From positions 1 to 13,207 of the forward strand of contig CALDHV010000160.1 in NCBI GenBank assembly GCA_937902305.1: DNA of 13,207 bases, in the 5' to 3' direction. This stretch comes from an uncultured Clostridia bacterium. GTDB lineage: Bacteria > Bacillota > Clostridia > Oscillospirales > Acutalibacteraceae. Position 1 is the first letter of the stretch; every line of letters starts with the position of its first letter. The notes beneath the pieces were generated by a model, which had not been told where the DNA came from, did no database searches, and saw nothing but the letters and a program-made list of their open reading frames with translations. Shown here one piece after another: positions 6,718-13,207 of the stretch. The position numbers were made by a program, and so were the translations under genes.

Positions 6718-8280
6718 ATGAAAGCCTTACGATTGAAAGACCTGACCGTCGAGCAAAAGCTCGGACAACTGCTGATCGCCCGAGGATTTCAGTTCCCGGA
6801 CGATGTGCCGTTCGCCGTGGAGCTGGCGAAAAATCACGCGCTCGGCGGCGTGCAGGGCCCGGTCTGGGCGGGCGGATTTGAGCGGATGGCGGCACCGATC
6901 ATCGCGGCGGCGGACTATCCGCTGTTTGTCGCGGCGGATATGGAGGCAGGCTATCCGTTCGGCGATCTGCTGATCGCCGGTAATATGGCGCTCGGCGCGA
7001 TCGACGACCCCGAGACGGTATATTGCTTCGCCAAAGCCACCGCCATCCAGGCAAAGGCGGCGGGCTTTAATATGATCTGGAGCCCCGTCGTGGACGCGGC
7101 AGACCTTGACCGCCCGAATGTCATCACCCGCTGTATGAACGCCGACCCGCAGAAGATCGGACGACTGGCGACGGCGTATATGCGCGCCTTTGCGGAATGT
7201 GGTATCATCGGGTCAGCAAAGCACTATCCCTCCGGCGACGACAACCCGGCGGACAGCCATATGACCGAGGCGCTGTGCCGCAAAACGAAAGAGGAGCTGC
7301 TTGCCGGCAACCTGAAGCCGTATCTTGAAATGATAGCGGCACTCGGCGAGGATATGACCGGCATTATGGTCGGTCACACCCGTTGCACCGCCATCGACCC
7401 CGATCACCCCGCGTCGCTGTCCAAGCCCTGCATCGACATCATTCGCGAGGCGGGCTTTGACGGGCTGGTCATCACCGATTCGCTGGCGATGGTGGGGATC
7501 ATTCAGCAGTTCGGCGATCGCGGCACGCTGGGGCTGGCGGTCGCGGCGGGCAACGATCTGCTGTTGCCGAATATGCGTATCCCGTTGCGGGATACCTACC
7601 GGCATCTGTGCGACGCGTATCGCGAGGGCGTTTTCAGCGAGGAACGGCTCAATGAGGCGGTCGCGCGGGTACTGAGGGCGCAGGAGCGCACCCTGCGTCA
7701 GCCGGCGGAACGGACGGTGAGCGCTGCCGACCGCGCTGTCGTGGAAAAAATCGACCGCGACAGCATTTGCGCCGTCACCGCCGACGGGCTTTCCCACGCT
7801 ATATCCCGCAACGGGCGGCACCTGTTTGCCGTGCAAACCGAAAACCTCTACCGCGACAGCGCGGGCGAGATCGTCGGAGAAATATCCGCCGGAGCGTGGT
7901 GGGATCCGGCGGCGATCGAAGCGCAGATCAAGGCGGATTTCCCGCAGTCCGATGTGATATTTTTCAGCGAGTTTCCGCATTTCTCACAGGTGGAGCGGGT
8001 GTGCTATGCTGCAACACAGCACGAGGATGTGGTTTATGTCACCTATACGCAGGGGCGGTGCTATGAGGGCACCGACGGACTGACCGAGCGCACCCGCGCG
8101 CTGATGGCGGCGATGGGATCCCACATCGCGGCGATCGTGCACTGCGGGAATCCGTATGCGCTGGAGCCGGTCGTGCCGGTACCGCGCAAAATATACGGTT
8201 TCCCCGGCAAGCGGAGCGTTGCCTGCGCACTGGATGTGCTGGCGGGCAAATATCCCGCGACCGGCAAGCTCCCGATATAA
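6718..8280 (+). CDS. Glycoside hydrolase family 3 protein, NagZ-like beta-N-acetylhexosaminidase candidate
   Basis: A 520-residue protein without a signal peptide, so cytoplasmic. The N-terminal GH3 barrel spans about 1-340. WSPVVDAADLDRPN (121-134) matches the family substrate loop. KHYPSGDDNPADSH (168-181) corresponds to the KHFPGHGDTxxDSH loop of NagZ-type enzymes, and the Asp-x-His dyad (Asp179, His181) that marks beta-N-acetylglucosaminidases within GH3 is kept. VITDSLAM places the nucleophile at Asp254. The middle of the loop (PSGDDNPA instead of PGHGDT) departs from the canonical form. The C-terminal part (about 350-520) looks like the second GH3-type domain. A role in muropeptide or amino-sugar recycling is likely but unproven. 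Start ATG 6718 has GAGGTG upstream; the open frame reaches 6613, but that start lies above the promoter. It is divergent from secD and ends at a hairpin terminator. Confidence 0.87.
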   Translation: MKALRLKDLTVEQKLGQLLIARGFQFPDDVPFAVELAKNHALGGVQGPVWAGGFERMAAPIIAAADYPLFVAADMEAGYPFGDLLIAGNMALGAIDDPETVYCFAKATAIQAKAAGFNMIWSPVVDAADLDRPNVITRCMNADPQKIGRLATAYMRAFAECGIIGSAKHYPSGDDNPADSHMTEALCRKTKEELLAGNLKPYLEMIAALGEDMTGIMVGHTRCTAIDPDHPASLSKPCIDIIREAGFDGLVITDSLAMVGIIQQFGDRGTLGLAVAAGNDLLLPNMRIPLRDTYRHLCDAYREGVFSEERLNEAVARVLRAQERTLRQPAERTVSAADRAVVEKIDRDSICAVTADGLSHAISRNGRHLFAVQTENLYRDSAGEIVGEISAGAWWDPAAIEAQIKADFPQSDVIFFSEFPHFSQVERVCYAATQHEDVVYVTYTQGRCYEGTDGLTERTRALMAAMGSHIAAIVHCGNPYALEPVVPVPRKIYGFPGKRSVACALDVLAGKYPATGKLPI

Positions 8281-8285
8281 AAATG

Positions 8286-8324
8286 AGGCGGCGATTCCCG
8301 TTTGTCGGAAATCGCCGCCTTTTC
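8286..8324. terminator. Terminator shared by convergent GH3 and thiT genes
   Basis: AGGCGGCGATT (8286-8296) pairs with AATCGCCGCCT (8310-8320) in a perfect 11-bp stem, with a further CCG/CGG pairing inside. On the plus strand TTTTCT follows. On the minus strand CATTTTTATA follows. It begins 5 nt after the GH3 stop and ends just past the thiT stop. Confidence 0.85.
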
Positions 8325-8326
8325 TA

Positions 8327-9121
8327 TCATTTTCGCCGTCTTGCCCATAGTAGCAACGCCCCGGCGATCAACCCGGCGGCGGCGGTGATGACGGCAACGG
8401 TCAGCCACGGCACCGCCCGCAAGCCCGCAAAAGAGAAAACACCGGTCGCGGCATCCTGCAAATGCGCAAATATCAGCGTCACATCCGCTATGCCGGCGGC
8501 GACCGCCGCTCCGACCGCCGCCGTGCGAAAAATCCCGCCTGCGTCAGTCGTTCGTTTCGCGCGGCGGGGGCGTGCGCCGCTGATGTCAACCAATGCCGCA
8601 AAGCAACGGCATCCGAGCAGAGTGACGAGCAATTCCGGGAGCATATAGGTCGCATTGTAGGCGAGCGAATACAGCCACGCCTGGCGGGTGGGGATGGACA
8701 GCCCCGCCCACACGGTACAGCCGGAGATCACATGGCACGCATATCGCGTCAGCCCGGCGACCAGCGCCCCCAGCACCAGCGCCTTGTCCTGCGGCTTGCC
8801 GCGGAAAAGCCCGCCGAGCCCGGTCGCGGCAAACGCCAGCAGATAATCCAGCAGAATGACCGCGGCGGCGGAGAGAGCGGTCGGACAATAGGACAGCACA
8901 GCCCCGTCCAGCATCATAGTCAGCAGACCGAACGCCGTGCCGACCAGCATCCCCCGGCGCCAGCCGTAGCGGTAGGCGATCAGCAACAGCGGCAAAGCAC
9001 TGCACGCCGTCACACTGCCGCCGTACGGTAAGTTGATGAGCTTGATAAGGCTTAATATCGTCGCCGCCGCCAGCATCAGCGCGCTTTCTGCCAGCCGTAT
9101 GATTTTTTCGTGTTTTTCCAT
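8327..9121 (-). CDS. thiT: Thiamine transporter S-component (ThiT/YuaJ family) with extended C-terminus
   Basis: This is the membrane substrate-binding subunit of an energy-coupling-factor thiamine importer. It would use a shared ECF ATPase/T module encoded elsewhere, since none is adjacent. Residues 1-180 follow the family pattern: GGSVTACSALPLLLIAYRYG (35-54), ILLDYLLAFAATGLGGLF (89-106), RYACHVISG (126-134) with His130, and WLYSLAYNATYM (149-160) with Asn156. Family members usually end near 180-195 residues. This one has 264, with a basic linker (about 184-191) and about 70 more residues containing two probable membrane helices (about 198-216 and 238-260). Start ATG 9121 has GAGGTGA upstream. 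I looked for a TPP riboswitch in the upstream DNA and could not find its conserved elements. ThiT-type identity is confident; the symbol is by family. Confidence 0.88.
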   Translation of the reverse strand: MEKHEKIIRLAESALMLAAATILSLIKLINLPYGGSVTACSALPLLLIAYRYGWRRGMLVGTAFGLLTMMLDGAVLSYCPTALSAAAVILLDYLLAFAATGLGGLFRGKPQDKALVLGALVAGLTRYACHVISGCTVWAGLSIPTRQAWLYSLAYNATYMLPELLVTLLGCRCFAALVDISGARPRRAKRTTDAGGIFRTAAVGAAVAAGIADVTLIFAHLQDAATGVFSFAGLRAVPWLTVAVITAAAGLIAGALLLWARRRK

Positions 9122-9137
9122 AGTATGTCACCTCAAG

Positions 9138-9165
9138 TTAGACATTAGATGTTAGACGCTAGATG
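9138..9165. repeat. Two tandem 14-bp repeats just upstream of thiT
   Basis: TTAGACATTAGATG (9138-9151) is followed directly by TTAGACGCTAGATG (9152-9165), differing at two positions. They lie 16 bp upstream of the thiT start codon, within its presumed leader or promoter region. No sigma-A promoter was obvious here. Confidence 0.6.
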
Positions 9166-9549
9166 ATAGGGGTTTTGGTTTCCGCGTAGCCGGAGGCTTC
9201 TGCGTGTTGCGGGGGGGCTGTGCCGTAGGGAACGGTCTTGACCGTTTTGTCGAGGGTTTGAACAAATGAAATCGGGAGTGGAAAGCCCCTCCCCTACGGG
9301 AGCGGTTTCAGCGCATCCGAAACAACTCTGCCAATCGGCAGTTTCAGCCGGTGGATTGCCGCGTCGGTGTGCGTGCCCTCTTGCGGTGCCCGAAAGTTGC
9401 TTTTCTCGCTATCGCTCGGCAACTTTCGACCGCTACGCCATCCCGCGCTCCCTCCCTCCGCCACCGGCGGCAGGAGAAGGTGCGTAACGCAAGCCCCTCC
9501 CCCCCTACGGGGGCGAGCCGGTTGCACGGTCAACCGGGCGCAAAATATA
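9166..9549. other. Non-coding intergenic mosaic of small inverted and direct repeats
   Basis: About 380 bp with no credible gene. It contains AACGGTC-TT-GACCGTT (9231-9246), CTGCC-AATC-GGCAG (9328-9341), and a 10-bp inverted pair CGAAAGTTGC/GCAACTTTCG (9391-9400 and 9419-9428). Two related copies of AGCCCCTCCCC..TACGGG..GCG.. lie at 9284-9305 and 9492-9521. The make-up suggests dispersed intergenic repeat elements rather than a promoter region. Being between a gene start (thiT) and a gene end (purL), it probably also holds the thiT promoter. Confidence 0.5.
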
Positions 9550-9586
9550 AAAATGCGGCTTTCACGTTTCGTGAAAGCCGCATTTT
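9545..9586 (-). terminator. Rho-independent terminator of purL
   Basis: A perfect 16-bp stem, AAAATGCGGCTTTCAC (9550-9565) with GTGAAAGCCGCATTTT (9571-9586), 5-nt loop GTTTC. On the minus strand it is followed by further T-rich sequence (TATATTTTG). It begins 2 bp after the purL stop codon. Confidence 0.92.
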
Positions 9587-9587
9587 G

Positions 9588-12572
9588 TCAACCCTTGAAA
9601 TATTTCACTGCCGCCTCGAACATCCGGATGTCATAGTTGCCGGGAACGTTGCGGTACAGCCCCTTGCCGACGCGTTCGCTGTGCCCCATCTTACCGAACA
9701 CCCTGCCATCCGGGGAGGTGATGCCCTCGATGGCGAAGCGGGAGCCGTTGGGATTGTAATGCACATCGCCGGTCGCCTTATTCTGCCAATCGACATACTG
9801 CGTGGCGATCTGCCCGTTGGCGGCGAGCGTGCGGATGAGCTCATCCGACGCGAGGAAGCGTCCCTCGCCGTGTGAGATCGGCACGCTCACGACATCCCCG
9901 ACCTGCATCAGGCTCAGCCACGGGGATTTATTGGAGGCGATGCGGGTACGCACAATCCGCGACTGGTGTCGCGCGATGGTGTTGAAGGTCAGCGTCGGGC
10001 AGTTCTCATCGGTGTCGATGATCTTGCCGTATGGCACCAGCCCCAGCTTGATGAGTGCCTGGAAGCCGTTGCAGATACCGCACATCAATCCGTCGCGCCG
10101 GTCGAGCATATCGGTCACGCCGTCCTTGATCGCGGCATTGCGGAAGAAGGCGGTGATGAACTTGCCACTGCCGTCCGGCTCATCGCCGCCGGAGAAGCCG
10201 CCGGGCACGAAAATGATCTGCGACGCGCGGATCTCCTGCGCAAACTGCTCCACACTGCGGCGGATGCCGTCGGCGGAGAGGTTGTTGATGACCACGATCT
10301 TTGCCTCGGCGCCCGCGTCGCGGACGGCCTTGGCGGAGTCGTATTCGCAGTTAGTGCCGGGGAATGCCGGTATGAGCACCTGCGGACGGGCGGTCTTGAC
10401 CAGCGGTGTCGGGTACGCCGTGGCATTATAGGAAAAGCTCGGGGTGGGGGTATCCTCATCGGGGATATTGCAGGAATAGACTCCCTCCAGCTTGCCCTCA
10501 TAGACCGCCAGCAACGCATCGAGCGACAATTCCTCATCGCCACGGGTCAATTTGCCGTCGGCGGTGACGGTACCGATCAGGATGCCGACCGATACCTCCT
10601 CGGTCGTTTCGACGAGGAAGCTGCCGTAGCGGTAGCCGAACAAAAGCGCCGTATCCGCGGCGGCATCAAACCGCACGCCGTAGCCGTTGCCGAACGCCAT
10701 CTTCATCGCCGCCTCGGCGATGCCGCCGAAGCCGGGGGTGTAGCAGGCGACGGCTTTGCCGGTGCGCATCAGCCGCGTGACGGTGTCGAATACACGCATC
10801 AGGCTCTTGGCGACCGGCAGACCGTTTTCGTCATACTCCGGGGAGATCAGCCGCAGGGTGTCGCCGGGGTTTTTCAGCTCCGGAGAGACGATGTCGGCGA
10901 CCTTTTCCGTGGTGACGGCAAAGGAAACCAGCGTCGGCGGGACATCGAGCTTTTCAAACGAGCCGCTCATGGAGTCCTTGCCGCCGATCGCGCCGATACC
11001 CAGCTCCATCTGCGCCTTGAACGCGCCGAGCAGAGCGGCAAAGGGCTTGCCCCAGCGATGGGGGTCGGCGCCGGGCTTTTCAAAATACTCCTGGAAGGTG
11101 AGATACACGTCCTTGAAGGACGCGCCGGTGGCGATCAGCTTGGAGACCGACTCGACCACTGCAAGATATGCCCCGTGATAGGGGCTTTTTTCGGTGATAT
11201 ACGGGTTGTAGCCCCACGCCATCAGTGAGCAGTCGTCGGTGTGCTTTTTCTCCACCGAGATCTTCTGCACCATCGCCTGGATGGGGGTGAGCTGATATTT
11301 GCCGCCGAACGGCATCAGCACCGTGCCCGCGCCGATGGTGGAATCAAACCGCTCGGACAGTCCGCGCTTGGAGCAGACATTGAGGTCGGCGGCAAGGCGG
11401 GTGTAGTTTTCGGCAAAGCCGCCCTCCACGGTGCGGATGGGCTTGTCGGCTTTTGCCGGAGCGACGCGGATGTGCTTTTCCGCGCCGTTGGAATTGAGGA
11501 ACTCACGGCTAATATCGACGATCTTCACGCCGTTCCAATTCATCACAAGGCGCGGATCGGCTTGCACGACCGCGACGGGGCAGGCTTGCAGATTTTCGGC
11601 GGCGGCAAGCGCAAGGAACGCGTCCGCGTCCTTTGCCTCCACCACGACCGCCATACGCTCCTGTGATTCGCTGATGGCAAGCTCGGTGCCGTCCAGTCCC
11701 TCATATTTTTTCGGCACGGCGTTGAGGTCGATGACCAGTCCGTCCGCCAGCTCGCCGATGGCGACCGATACGCCGCCGGCGCCGAAATCGTTGCACCGCT
11801 TGATCATCCGGCAGGCATCGCCGTTGCGGAACAGGCGCTGGAGCTTGCGCTCCTCGGGAGCGTTGCCCTTCTGCACCTCGGCGCCGCAGGTCTCGACCGA
11901 ATGGGCGTTGTGCGCCTTCGACGAGCCGGTCGCGCCGCCGATGCCGTCACGCCCGGTACTGCCACCGAGCAGGATGACCACATCCCCCGGCGCGGGGGTC
12001 TCGCGGCGGACATTTTCCGCCGGGGTCGCGGCGATGACTGCGCCGATCTCCATACGCTTGGCGGCATAGCCGGGATGATACACCTCATCCACGATGCCGG
12101 TCGCCAGTCCGATCTGATTGCCGTAGGAGGAATAGCCCGCGGCGGCGGTGGTGACGATCTTGCGCTGGGGGAGCTTGCCGGGGATGGTGTCCGCGACCGG
12201 AACGGTCGGGTCGGCGGCACCGGTCAGCCGCATCGCGCCGTAGACGTAGGAGCGCCCGGACAGCGGGTCGCGGATCGCGCCGCCGATGCAGGTGGCCGCG
12301 CCGCCGAAGGGCTCGATCTCGGTCGGGTGGTTGTGCGTCTCGTTCTTGAAGAGCAGCAGCCACGGCTCGTCCACGCCGTCCACGTTGACGGTCATCTTGA
12401 CGGTGCAGGCGTTGATCTCCTCGGACTCGTCCAGCTTGTCCAGTTTGCCTGCTTTTTTGAGGTGCTTTACGGCAATGGTGGCGATGTCCATGAGGCAGAT
12501 GGGCTTGGTGCGGTTCAGATCCTTGCGCACCGCCACGTATTCCTGCCAGGTCCCCGGATTGTCCACCGCCAC
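9588..12572 (-). CDS. purL: Phosphoribosylformylglycinamidine synthase, single-chain form, N-terminus lost at a sequence junction
   Basis: PurL converts FGAR, glutamine and ATP to FGAM in purine biosynthesis. About 995 residues are recognisable. The first conserved stretch reads VDNPGTWQEYVAVRKDLNRTKP, starting near 12570. The ATP/FGAR-binding region begins LLFKNETHNHPTEIEPFGGAA and continues with RDPLSGRSYVYGAMRLTG. A second synthase half contains GGKDSMSG. The C-terminal class I glutamine amidotransferase domain starts PQVLIPAFPGTNCEYDSA. Its nucleophile is the first Cys of CGICNGFQ (about 12 residues after DRRDG) or its immediate neighbour, and the SHGEGRF motif supplies the catalytic His and Glu. 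Single-chain clostridial PurL usually has roughly 1230-1260 residues, so about 230-260 N-terminal residues are missing. The frame stays open to an ATG at 12638, but residues before VAVDNPGTW do not look like PurL and come from the foreign right-hand sequence. Hence I mark the gene as partial, not as starting at 12638. Confidence 0.92.
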   Translation of the reverse strand: MAVDNPGTWQEYVAVRKDLNRTKPICLMDIATIAVKHLKKAGKLDKLDESEEINACTVKMTVNVDGVDEPWLLLFKNETHNHPTEIEPFGGAATCIGGAIRDPLSGRSYVYGAMRLTGAADPTVPVADTIPGKLPQRKIVTTAAAGYSSYGNQIGLATGIVDEVYHPGYAAKRMEIGAVIAATPAENVRRETPAPGDVVILLGGSTGRDGIGGATGSSKAHNAHSVETCGAEVQKGNAPEERKLQRLFRNGDACRMIKRCNDFGAGGVSVAIGELADGLVIDLNAVPKKYEGLDGTELAISESQERMAVVVEAKDADAFLALAAAENLQACPVAVVQADPRLVMNWNGVKIVDISREFLNSNGAEKHIRVAPAKADKPIRTVEGGFAENYTRLAADLNVCSKRGLSERFDSTIGAGTVLMPFGGKYQLTPIQAMVQKISVEKKHTDDCSLMAWGYNPYITEKSPYHGAYLAVVESVSKLIATGASFKDVYLTFQEYFEKPGADPHRWGKPFAALLGAFKAQMELGIGAIGGKDSMSGSFEKLDVPPTLVSFAVTTEKVADIVSPELKNPGDTLRLISPEYDENGLPVAKSLMRVFDTVTRLMRTGKAVACYTPGFGGIAEAAMKMAFGNGYGVRFDAAADTALLFGYRYGSFLVETTEEVSVGILIGTVTADGKLTRGDEELSLDALLAVYEGKLEGVYSCNIPDEDTPTPSFSYNATAYPTPLVKTARPQVLIPAFPGTNCEYDSAKAVRDAGAEAKIVVINNLSADGIRRSVEQFAQEIRASQIIFVPGGFSGGDEPDGSGKFITAFFRNAAIKDGVTDMLDRRDGLMCGICNGFQALIKLGLVPYGKIIDTDENCPTLTFNTIARHQSRIVRTRIASNKSPWLSLMQVGDVVSVPISHGEGRFLASDELIRTLAANGQIATQYVDWQNKATGDVHYNPNGSRFAIEGITSPDGRVFGKMGHSERVGKGLYRNVPGNYDIRMFEAAVKYFKG

Positions 12573-12573
12573 A

Positions 12574-12774
12574 TTCCTGTTCAAGCTGAACAAGGTCCCT
12601 GGCAATTTCGATTTCGATACCCAGCAGTTCAAGAACACAGGGCTTTATGTCATGGCGAAAAAGGTCAAGGACATGGTCAAAATCCTAAACCTTAAAGCGA
12701 CAGTTATCCCTGTACAAACGGTCGCGAACATGGTAGCGCAGGACGTTGGCCAGAAGGTTAAGGAAATCGTTTAG
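12574..12774 (+). CDS. 3' fragment of an unrecognised, possibly phage, protein
   Basis: The last 66 codons of a gene whose beginning is cut by the junction near 12570. The reading frame continues leftward only as antisense of purL, so the true upstream part is missing. Visible sequence runs from FLFKLNKVPGNFDFDTQQF to the end QDVGQKVKEIV followed by TAG. It is Lys/Val rich with an amphipathic helical look (MAKKVKDMVKILNLK). Codons are far more AT-rich (AAA, GTT, CTT, ACA) than those of the purL side. No family was recognised. A small compact protein end directly followed by a tRNA-like gene fits a phage genome, but that is inference. Confidence 0.55.
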   Translation, partial: FLFKLNKVPGNFDFDTQQFKNTGLYVMAKKVKDMVKILNLKATVIPVQTVANMVAQDVGQKVKEIV

Positions 12775-12799
12775 CTTCGAGTGCATGAAAATGCCGAAG
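12775..12799 (+). other. Hairpin with GAAA tetraloop between stop codon and tRNA-like gene
   Basis: CTTCG (12775-12779) pairs with CGAAG (12795-12799), and GCAT (12783-12786) pairs with ATGC (12791-12794) around a GAAA loop (12787-12790). A 3-nt bulge (AGT) sits on the 5' side. It begins at the first base after the TAG and ends 2 nt before the tRNA-like acceptor stem. No U-run follows, so it is more likely an RNA-processing or stability element than a terminator. Confidence 0.45.
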
Positions 12800-12801
12800 T
12801 A

Positions 12802-12873
12802 CGGTGCGTCGCCTAATTGGTAGGGCAGCTTGAAGAGATAGCCAGCATGCGGGTTCGAGTCCCGTCGCACCAA
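12802..12873 (+). tRNA. tRNA-like gene, anticodon not assignable
   Basis: Acceptor strands GGTGCG (12803-12808) and CGCACC (12866-12871) pair perfectly. Extending to seven pairs gives a C:A mismatch at position 1:72. T8 is present. The D arm is GCCT/GGGC (12811-12826) with loop AATTGGTA, holding A14, G18 and G19. The T arm is GCGGG-TTCGAGT-CCCGT (12849-12865), a canonical T loop. CCA is not encoded. The anticodon arm (12828-12848) does not form a normal 5-bp stem with a 7-nt loop and T33: the best options are GCTTG/CCAGC with one mismatch and a 9-nt loop, or a poorly paired arm exposing GAA. It may be a degenerate tRNA, a tRNA mimic, or a gene with a sequence error. Confidence 0.65.
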
Positions 12874-12909
12874 TAAAAACAACAATCATCCATCCACAAG
12901 GAGATCATC

Positions 12910-13207
12910 ATGGATACCAAAAAGCTCAAGGAAAGGCTTGTAGCCGATGGCGAAAAAGCCTTCGAAGCACAGCTCGCAAATACAAAACGACGCGGACGCA
13001 AGCCAGGTCGCAAACCATCTATCAGCCCAACAAAGGAAAAAGCTGCCAACGAAAAGCTGAAAGATCTTGGACTTGTCGACAACGCAAGCGAAATCCGAAA
13101 TTCATTAGACGAAGCCAAGGCAGAAACGTTGCTCAAGTCCTGCATCAAGAGTGACAACCGCCAAAACGCAATCCGCATCATCGAAGACGAAATCGGCAAG
13201 GATAATC
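12910..13207 (+). CDS. Basic, helical protein with AT-hook-like motif, 3' end cut by window
   Basis: Ninety-nine codons are visible from ATG 12910, which has AAGGAGA 5-6 nt upstream. The sequence begins MDTKKLKERLVADGEKAFEA. It then carries a cluster KRRGRKPGRKPS (about residues 26-37), whose GRKP cores resemble AT-hook minor-groove DNA-binding motifs. The remainder is a charged, probably coiled or helical stretch (NEKLKDLG, EIRNSLDEAKAETLL). I recognise no family. Length of the full protein is unknown. It lies 36 bp downstream of the tRNA-like gene on the same strand, and its AT-richer codon use matches the other right-hand segment, not the purL side. A DNA-binding or nucleoid-type role in a phage is a guess. 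Confidence 0.7.
   Translation, partial: MDTKKLKERLVADGEKAFEAQLANTKRRGRKPGRKPSISPTKEKAANEKLKDLGLVDNASEIRNSLDEAKAETLLKSCIKSDNRQNAIRIIEDEIGKDN

Noticed and set aside
9966..11228. 420-codon plus-strand open frame
   Set aside because: It is antisense to purL, composed of the low-complexity residues expected from a GC-rich shadow frame, and has no domain resemblance.
12573..12638. ATG 12638 as the real purL start
   Set aside because: The 22 residues it would add do not resemble PurL and are the reverse strand of a better plus-strand coding frame from the foreign side; a normal PurL would be far longer.
12540..12810. Prophage attachment site using the tRNA-like gene
   Set aside because: The host/foreign junction is in purL, about 230 bp from the tRNA-like gene, and no direct repeat typical of att cores is visible.
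1..13207. CRISPR array, rRNA genes or transposase genes
   Set aside because: No regularly spaced repeats, rRNA-like stretches or transposase motifs were seen on either strand.

Overview
The first 12.57 kb reads like a chromosomal segment of an anaerobic, fairly GC-rich Clostridia (Oscillospiraceae-like) bacterium. The evidence is an oxygen-sensitive glycyl radical enzyme with its activase, a single-polypeptide PurL with a C-terminal glutaminase domain, separate SecD and SecF genes, a YuaJ/ThiT-type thiamine transporter, and near-consensus sigma-A promoters. Taxonomy is inferred from gene content and style only.

Layout. (1) 1-3970: a minus-strand operon of a glycyl radical enzyme (848-3085) and its radical-SAM activase (1-815, cut by the window edge). 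It is transcribed divergently from an AraC-family regulator (3197-3970). The 100-bp divergent region has two back-to-back promoters that share one palindromic -10 sequence. This is a self-contained regulator/enzyme/activase module whose substrate I cannot name. (2) 3971-4222: an intergenic region framed by a perfect 15-bp inverted repeat and holding a strong bidirectional terminator. (3) 4223-6527: secD-secF, translationally overlapping, on the minus strand behind a perfect-consensus promoter. (4) 6718-8280: a cytoplasmic NagZ-like glycoside hydrolase family 3 protein on the plus strand, divergent from secD. (5) 8327-9121: a ThiT-like thiamine ECF S-component with an extra C-terminal membrane region, convergent with the GH3 gene across a shared terminator. 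(6) 9122-9587: about 465 bp of repeat-rich non-coding DNA. (7) 9588-about 12572: purL on the minus strand, missing its N-terminal part.

At about 12570 the character of the sequence changes abruptly. purL stops being recognisable well short of its expected start, local GC drops from about 75% to the 40s, and plus-strand coding of a different style begins. The right-hand piece holds the 3' end of an unrecognised protein, a GAAA-tetraloop hairpin, a tRNA-like gene with an aberrant anticodon arm, and the start of a lysine/arginine-rich protein with an AT-hook-like motif. This looks phage-like. The join is best explained as an assembly chimera or, less likely, a real insertion into purL. The two sides should be interpreted separately.

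The strongest candidates for something undescribed are the orphan glycyl radical enzyme module with its shared-palindrome promoter, and the tRNA-like element in the foreign right-hand segment.
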